From contig NW_004457415.1 of NCBI RefSeq assembly GCF_000313135.1, positions 170,664-234,663 of the forward strand: 64,000 bases of DNA, read 5' to 3'. Under the pieces are notes generated by a model, which saw only the letters and a list, made by a program, of their open reading frames with translations, was not told the origin of the DNA and searched no databases. A program made the translations under genes and the position numbers. The number at the start of each line of letters is the position of its first letter. Positions within the stretch are counted from its first letter, which is position 1. Positions 57,528-64,000 of the stretch are shown in pieces. Source of the stretch: Acanthamoeba castellanii str. Neff. Its lineage: Eukaryota; Discosea; Longamoebia; Acanthamoebidae.

Positions 57528-59774
57528 ATGAAGAAGATCAAGGGAAAGGATAACGCGAGGGATGGGAAGGAGAAGGATGTGGCGGGCGACAACGGGAGCA
57601 CGGCCGAGCTGGCGAGGTTGCAGGCGAAGGACCCAACAACGTGGACCGTTAGCGAAGTGGGCAAATGGCTCGATTTCATCGAGCTGGGCCAGTACAAACT
57701 CATCTTCATCGAGAATAGCATTTCGGGTGCTGAGTTGTTCGAGCTCGAGGCTGAGGACTTGGCTTCCATCAACGTCAGACAGCTCGGCCACAGGAAACGC
57801 ATTTTGAAGCGAATTGCGCAATTGAAGAAGAATTCCAAGGCCGCCTTCCAGGCTCGCTCCGAGGATGGCAGCAGCGATTCGTCGAGCGGCGATGGCGCTT
57901 CATCTTCAAACGATCCCTCCTCGCGCGCCTCGTCATCCAAGACGGGGCGAGGGGCGTCATCGACGGCTTCTTCCGCCTCCGATGAGCAGATGCTCAAATG
58001 CTTCTACGGCGAGGATGTAACCGTGCTCAGGGTGAAGAGGGACATAACCTTCACCAAGCTCAACTCGAAGCTGAAGGCTGAGTACAAGAAGGACATGGAG
58101 GTTGCCTACAAGGACAGCGACGGCGACGTCATTCCCATCACCAAGTCGGCGCATCTCAAGGCTGCGATGAAGGAAGCCGACGGCCGAGCTGTTCGACTGC
58201 AGCTCAAGCCTCGCGACACTGTCGGCGTCGATGGCGCCATTAACGCTAGCGAGATTTTGCTGCTCGACAATTTCGTCGACGGCTGCATCCTCATCAACAG
58301 ACGCGGCGTCATCACCTTCTTCAGCGCTGCCGCCGAGAAGCTCTGGGGCTACACACGTCGCGAAGTGCTCGGCAAGCCCATCAAGATCCTCATGCCCGAG
58401 CAGGGTACCTCCCCCCCTTCGCCACTACGCCATCACTATGCGCATCTTTCCATTTGCGGTTCTTCTCGAGGGGATTCCCTATTTTGTGCGAGTTTGTCTC
58501 GTTACTTCTTTTCTTCATCTCTCGCGAGCTTGGACACGTGTCGTTGTAGACGCTGATCCATACGTTCTCTCCTCGTGACTCATGCAGTCGGTCGCCAGCA
58601 CGATGAGTACCTGAAGAACTACCTGGCCTCGGGTGAACCCAAGATCTTGGGCAAGCCCCGTATGGTCATCGCCGAGAGGAAGGACAAGTCGACGTTCCCC
58701 ATCTTCCTGTCCGTAAGCGAGCTCAAGGTCGACAAGGGCAAGGAGCGTGTGTTCATCGGTACCGCCAAGGACATGTCCAGCGTCAAGGCCGCCTCTCAGT
58801 CCAGCGTGTCGGACGGTACTACAGGCCTCCCTTTCTCTCGTCCTTCTCGTTGGTTCTTCTCACTCTTCTCCTTCTTGTTTGAGCGCAGGAGCCATCGACT
58901 TCAGCATCCTAGACAACATCCTCGACGTCGGCATCGTGATTAACGAGAAGGGCCTGATTCACTTCTTCAACAAGAAGGCCGAGGAGTTCTTCCAGTGGAA
59001 GAGAACCGAGATCATCGGTCGCAACGTCAAGATGCTGATGCCCAGGTACCTGCTTGCCCCCCCCCCGCCAGCTAACGCCTTAAACTTCAACTCACGTCAT
59101 CTCTTCTTCTTTAACTGCGTGCAGTCCGTTCAGCGATGAGCACGACAGGTACCTGTCCAACTACATGAGCACCGGCGAGGCCAAGATCATCGGCTTGGGC
59201 AGAGACGTGATCGCACAGAAGAAGGACGGTTCGATTGCGCCCGTCCACCTGGGCGTGACGGAGCAGGGTCTGGAGGGCAACAAGTTCTTCACCGGCATCC
59301 TGCGTCCCATCGTCGAGGAGAAGAAGAGCGACAAGACGATTCTTCAGGAGGAGCGCGAGGTGATCGATAATCTACTCATCCCGGCCATCATCATCGACGA
59401 AAAGGCCACCATTCACGGCTTCAACAAGACCGCCTCGGAGCTGCTCGGCTTCTCGCTCATCGAAGTGGTCGGCAAGAACGTCAAGATGCTCATGCCCAAC
59501 CCCGACAAGCAGAGGCACGACGGCTACATCAGCAGCTACCTGAGGACCGGCAAGGCCAAGGTACGCTCGTCGTCGCCTTCCCCTCCCCTCGCGCCAGTGT
59601 CACCATTGTACTGACGAGGGTTCGTCGATTCATCCCTTTATGCAGGTGCTCGGAACTGGTCGGGACGTCGTGGCCCTCCACAAGGACGGCACCATGTTGC
59701 CTGTGCGCTTGTCGGTGACGGAGAGGAGGGACGGCGAAAAGAGAATCTTCACGGGCGTTTTGCAGAAGCTCTAG
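57528..59774 (+). CDS. SAM - PB1 - triple PAS domain protein
   Basis: ATG 57528 opens a Lys-rich start. A SAM domain (residues about 36-101: WTVSEVGKWLDFIELGQYK, LFELEAEDLASI) is followed by a Ser-rich linker and a PB1 domain (about 155-235: LKCFYGEDVTVLRVKRD, YKDSDGDVIPI). Three PAS units follow (VDGCILINRRGVITFFSAAAE, LDVGIVINEKGLIHFFNKKAE, AIIIDEKATIHGFNKTASELLG), each with the LMP and (H)D(R/G)Y(L/I) segments and a downstream GRDVVALHKDGT-like strand typical of FixL-type PAS. Introns sit at equivalent places near the end of each PAS unit. There is no kinase or output domain, so it is probably a sensor/adaptor that oligomerises through SAM and PB1. TAG at 59772-59774. Confidence 0.85.
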
Positions 59775-60323
59775 ATGCCCAGGTGCCACCCCGCTCTCTT
59801 CCGACGTTTGACGACAACACCTCTCGCTCACGTGACTCTACTTTTCTGCTTTTCTGGTTCTCCAAAATGCCTCCAGAGAGTGCTGGATTCGCGGGTGTAA
59901 TGTAGGACGGAGAGCGCCATGACGACGTAGGTACCTCAAGCAAGTCAACTCAAAGCCAGAGAAAGGATAAGGAGAAGTGGAGAGTATGTCCATGTGCAGT
60001 GAGTGTGGGTGTGTGCCATGTAGGAATGTCATATATAAAGGACAAAGCTTCTTTTCTTCCTCTGTCTCTTAGGAGCTTGTTAGAGTCCAGTTGGTCTTGT
60101 GCAACAATACAAGGCCTGTGGCAGGAGCAGTGCTTCAGGTCATCACTGATGAGTTCTGTGTATTCACCAACAGTCCTGCCCAACGCCAACACTTCTGGCA
60201 CTTAGTGGCTTGGTTGGGGCGCAGTTGCAGACCATACCCTGTCACTTGGGTTTGGTTGTAAATGTTGAGGTAGTTGAGAGAACAAGCATGCTTCCTCTTA
60301 TGCTAGCCAATCTAAGAGAACAA

Positions 60324-60393
60324 GCATCCGTGGTCCAGTGGCAAGATTTCCGCCTGCCACGCGGGAGACCCGGGTTCAATTCCCGGCGGATGC
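60324..60393 (+). tRNA. tRNA-Gly (GCC), second copy
   Basis: Identical to the tRNA at 42421-42490. The upstream ATCTAAGAGAACAA and about 90 downstream bases are also shared, so the unit was duplicated with its flanks. Confidence 0.94.
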
Positions 60394-60698
60394 ATATCTT
60401 TTTGCCCCCCCCCCTTCATTCACTGCATCTCTCCTGTGCTGCAACATTGGCCCCCACATCTTTCTGGGCCTAAAAGTTTTATTTTGGTGGGACCACCTTT
60501 TAAAAGGATATTAACCTCACTTCTCACTAATTGCTTTTACTTTACTGTTTTTGCCACATGGTTTGCAGGTGTAAATTCCAGCAACCTTGCACGTTGAGTA
60601 AGTAATTCAACATGTTGGGTACACAGCCCGAAAAAAAAATATGCAGAAAAACGAATCAGCACCCCTCCTACATCTCTGTTAGAGACAAAAATTGAGTT

Positions 60699-60770
60699 GG
60701 AGGAGAAGGGTATCGATCCCTTTACCTCTCGCATGCTAAGCGAGCGCTCTACCATCTGAGCTACACCCCC
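60699..60770 (-). tRNA. tRNA-Ala (AGC)
   Basis: Anticodon stem CTCGC/GCGAG with loop TTAGCAT (AGC); T-arm AAGGG/CCCTT with loop ATCGATA. The G3.T70 wobble that AlaRS recognises is present. Pair 6-67 of the acceptor is T-T, so either the gene is slightly degenerate or the mismatch is tolerated. Discriminator A at 60698. Confidence 0.85.
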
Positions 60771-61027
60771 GTTACTTACATTATGACTCACAGTGGCCCA
60801 ACATTACAAACATATCATTCATTTACCAGGACTAATATATCTCCTAAAAGCCCATAACGGGAAGAGCCTGAACACATGGGCCTCCATCACAGTGGTCAGC
60901 GAGTTGTAGGTGCTCAATCTCAAGGGCCTGTAGGTGTGATGTGATGACCTTCTGCTGCTCAGCATCCAGGTCTACTGTTGCTCCACATGCACACCTGAAG
61001 GAGGATAGGAGGAGGAAATTAGACATC

Positions 61028-61099
61028 TCCCCCGCCGGGATTTGAACCCGGGTCGTCCGCGTGACAGGCGGAAATGCTAGCCAACTACACCACAGGGGA
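61028..61099 (-). tRNA. tRNA-Asp (GTC)
   Basis: Acceptor TCCCCTG/CGGGGGA (one G.T pair), anticodon loop CTGTCAC (GTC), T-arm CCGGG/CCCGG with loop TTCAAAT. Confidence 0.92.
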
Positions 61100-61664
61100 C
61101 AATGTGCTTTGTGGCAGAGTGTCAACAGCTGCCAGGTTTTTTTTTTGAAGGGGAGCTCAAGTACTTGCCACTGATGGGGAGCTTGGACATTGACAGCCCC
61201 TTCTGGGGTCACAGTTGGTTGGTGCTCACAATTCTTCCCCTTCACAGCAAGCTTGGTGATAAGCTGAAGGCACATATGGCTTTTTACCAGCCCCAATCTC
61301 ACCATCTTGTTTCCACAGGTCTCCATGAAATCTCTAGTTTCCTTTCATGCTTTTTCAATCCAAACTTTTATTTGTGTCTGTGTCACTCCTTTCATCCACA
61401 GCCAGCCCAACAAACACTCACATTGGGGCTACAATCCACATGATGGTGGTGTGAAGTTGTATCTTTCTTCCAATTCTCTGATCCAGGGTGTAACAGAGTG
61501 GCATAGTGGTCACCAAAATGTTGCTAACAATCATGAAGTACACAAACTGCTCTGCTGAAATGCTCATGACATCTTTCACCATTTTTTAATCTCCAATTCT
61601 TGCTGGAGCAAAATCTGCACCAATGTGGAAAAGGGTTTAAAAAACATGACCTGTTATCACCCAA

Positions 61665-61735
61665 GATTCCGTGGTGCAACGGTAGCACGCAAGCCTAACA
61701 CGCTTGAGGTCGCGAGATCAACACTCGCCGGAATC
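61665..61735 (+). tRNA. tRNA-Val (AAC), second copy
   Basis: Identical to 33091-33161. Flanks are similar only for a few bases (CCAA upstream, CATTTT downstream). Confidence 0.93.
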
Positions 61736-63991
61736 ATTTTACGAGTGAACAATTTGGGTTTTGGGACAAGGCCCAAGCCTGGTGTGTGGTATTTTTTGGT
61801 TTGTGATAAACCAGACACAAACCAAATTTGGAAAAAACAAGCAAAAAAATTGAAAAACCTAAAAGGTAAGTTCTTTCTGACACAAAATAATGAGAAACAA
61901 ATCCAGTGCATGTAAGACCAATAACTCCACTGGAAGGGCTAACCACCATCTCCCTTGTGGGAAGATAGGTGTCCCAATGGCCTGGTTGTTGTGTAACTCC
62001 CAGACTCACATCCACACACCTACTGGACCTTTTCAAAATTTGACTTCCAGCTGGCTGGCAGCAAAGTGTAGCCACTGTATCACACCAGCATTTCTCAAGT
62101 TTTCTTTAATGGAGAAAGTGTGTTTAATTTGCAGCTCATGGCAGGCACAGAGAGGTCATGACCAGGAAGATGACTGGACTGAGGAGGAGGTGGAAGAGGA
62201 ACACCTGCAAAAGAGAGAAGGGAGGAGGAAGAGGAGAATGGAGGGCAACAAGTTGAGGAGGAAGGCAGAGGTGCAGGAGAAAGGTGGAGAAGGAGTACTG
62301 AGGGAACAGAAAGATGGCAGATTGGCAGATTGTTCTGGGACACAGAGGAGGAAAATGAGGCATTGTCAGAAGCCAATTGCTGAGGCTGAGGTAGGCTTCA
62401 ATCCTGCTTGTGCTGAAGATGTTGCCATTGCCCATGCCACCTGCCCAGCCAGAACTCAGGTAGATCCTGGCAGTAGAGGCTCTGCCAGTGTCATGGCTGG
62501 CCAATCTTGGTGTGTGTGTTGTATGTGGAGCTGATTGCTGCAGGGAAGCCAGGGATGCTGTTGTGGGGAAGAGCACACTTGACTTGATCTGGCCAGGAAA
62601 TCTTGTCTCAAAATCTCAAAATTTGATCCAGAGAATTGGCAGAATGTGTTGGATCTACTCCATGAGGGTGGACATCAACATCTTCGTGGGTGTGACCTAC
62701 AATCAAGAAGCTGAAGACAATCTCCTTGAACACATCAAGTGCTGTGAGCAAACTCTGTTATCATCACCCTTTTTTCCAACCTTAACAATCATCTCAGCTC
62801 ATACACCCCAGGCTCTCCATGACCACACACCCTCTATTTGCAAGCTGATAATTGCTATGCTGAGAACAAGAATACTTACATCTTTGCTTTCCTCAGCCCT
62901 TAGGCCATGCAAACTGAGGGTGAAGTGGGATAAAGTGGAAAAGTGGGAATAGCTCCTATATCCCATAAAGAGAAACTGCTCATGGGAGCTATTATGGGAA
63001 GTTAATCTGTGTGGTCATTTTTTTAATTAGATGGGCACACAGAAGCATGACAAGAGGTATCTGCTGTGGCTGGCAATAAGGGCAGCACTGGCTGCTGTGG
63101 CCATCACTGACCCCATGGCGAAGTCACTGGGTCAGGACATCCTTCTGGCCATTTCCTGGTGTGGGTCACACCTTTTCTGAACATATTCCCACGCCACATG
63201 GCACATGTTCTGTAGGAATGACAAGGAAGTGTTTTTTCCAGGAGAACACACATGGCCAGATGGCAGAGGCCACATGCAGAGGGGCATGTTGGACAGGGCC
63301 AGGTGGTGGGGGCCAGGTGATGGGTGGGATCTGGTCCATGGTCCACATTATGGGCTCAGTATTCCCAGACATCACATTTCACAAGACCACCCAGATTTGC
63401 ACATGTGGCAGAGTCCAACTTAGCCATGTGGCAATATCACACCTGAGGAAAACCCTGAGGGAAATGGGATTTCCCTACAATTACCACCAGAGTTAACTCT
63501 CCTATATTATACATTACCAAGGGGTAAATAAAGGACTTCTTCTTACACAACAAGGGTGAGGACCTCCCTGAGGCCCATCTACTTGAGACCCAGCTGGTCT
63601 AATTCCCCTACACTCCTACACACAACAACAGCTCTTGATTTGTACATTTCAGTCTCAACCATTTCTCTATCTGCAGGATCTGCACAAAAGCTGAAAAAAT
63701 GGCACTTTTGCACAGTCTTCTGTACAGAAAAGTGCATTGTTCCCTTACAAAAACAAGTCACTGACCCTTTTTCATGAACACCTGGTTTAATGAATGGAAC
63801 TGGTACAGCTGCACAGATTGCCAGATGTGCACACTCAAGTCTTGCCAGCAGCGCTGTCAACAACATCACCACTAACTGCCAAGTGCAAGATCAAGCAGCA
63901 GTTGAGGGTGTGAGCATGCACAAGCCCAAGGGACGTAACATTCCAAAAAGTTAGTTGCCCACAACTCTTCAGTATTAATCTGAAACAACAA

Positions 63992-64000
63992 GCATCCGTG
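63992..64000 (+). tRNA. Start of a third tRNA-Gly, cut by the window edge
   Basis: The last nine bases (GCATCCGTG) match the 5' end of the tRNA-Gly copies and are preceded by ACAACAA, like the other two (AGAACAA). Confidence 0.45.

Larger units (their letters stand above)
59775..64000. other. tRNA-bearing, CpG-depleted, gene-poor region
   Basis: Apart from four complete tRNA genes and a partial fifth, I find no supportable gene. Composition is AT-richer than the genes, and CpG is nearly absent: none at 61100-61670 or 61744-62683. Open frames there (e.g. 61890-62534, 62488-62952) have low-complexity or no recognisable motif. Confidence 0.7.

Noticed and set aside
62100..62480. A Glu/Lys-rich frame
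   Set aside because: Purine-rich, low-complexity, CpG-free sequence with no start context, homologue or splice evidence.

Overview
The window is nuclear DNA from a GC-rich, intron-dense, gene-dense amoebozoan, most likely Acanthamoeba or a close relative. The evidence is: genes packed tens to hundreds of bases apart on both strands; many short introns with GTACG/GTGCG-type donors and YAG acceptors; introns full of (CACACG)n/(GTGTGC)n repeats; nuclear-type tRNAs; and typical amoeboid genes (WAVE-complex Nap1, a Dictyostelium SHK-type kinase, ADF-H, RapGAP and RhoGAP proteins). There are two assembly gaps (31860-31879 and 42861-43020), and a few apparent single-base frameshifts lie near homopolymers.

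Layout. 1-7.4 kb: the C-terminus of a USP deubiquitinase, a short cullin-repeat-only protein, and the complete NCKAP1/Nap1 gene. 7.5-10.4 kb (minus): a small GPI-anchor-like secreted protein and an Mx/dynamin-like GTPase. 11.4-20.7 kb: MAU2/SCC4 cohesin loader, a J-like protein lacking HPD, an ADF-H protein, a SpoU/TrmH methyltransferase, a bZIP factor and a secreted protein. 21.0-25.2 kb (minus): a Na+/K+-ATPase alpha-like protein that has lost every membrane segment and most catalytic motifs and ends in a CaaX-like box. 25.7-30.6 kb (plus): one continuous open gene model that joins RhoGAP, WD40, TKL kinase and SH2 domains. 30.8-37.6 kb: methylthioribose kinase, tRNA-Val, a TPR+PH protein and ribosomal protein L23. 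38.9-48.0 kb: a SET methyltransferase, an HELWH metalloprotease, tRNA-Gly, a glycine-rich membrane protein and the Cho2-type phosphatidylethanolamine methyltransferase. 48.4-59.8 kb: NDC80, a RapGAP, TAF11, a small membrane protein and a SAM-PB1-PAS protein. 59.8-64 kb: no protein gene that I can support, but a cluster of tRNA genes in sequence nearly devoid of CpG.

Two observations stand out among the proteins. The first is the soluble, catalytically altered P2C-ATPase-like protein with a prenylation-type tail. The second is the RhoGAP-WD40-kinase-SH2 fusion, whose 18 exons add up to exactly 1,095 in-frame codons. At the DNA level, the CpG-rich genes are interrupted by blocks of up to 1.1 kb with no CpG at all, while the tRNA genes inside or beside such blocks keep their CpGs. 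This pattern is what long-term cytosine methylation and decay of repeat or foreign DNA would leave.

Functionally the genes are mostly unlinked housekeeping and signalling genes: actin regulation (Nap1, ADF-H, RhoGAP and RapGAP proteins), chromosome segregation (MAU2, NDC80), transcription (TAF11, bZIP, SET), translation (RPL23, tRNAs), and lipid or methionine metabolism (Cho2, MTR kinase, which are linked through S-adenosylmethionine). Several neighbours are divergent pairs that share 340-530 bp of upstream sequence.
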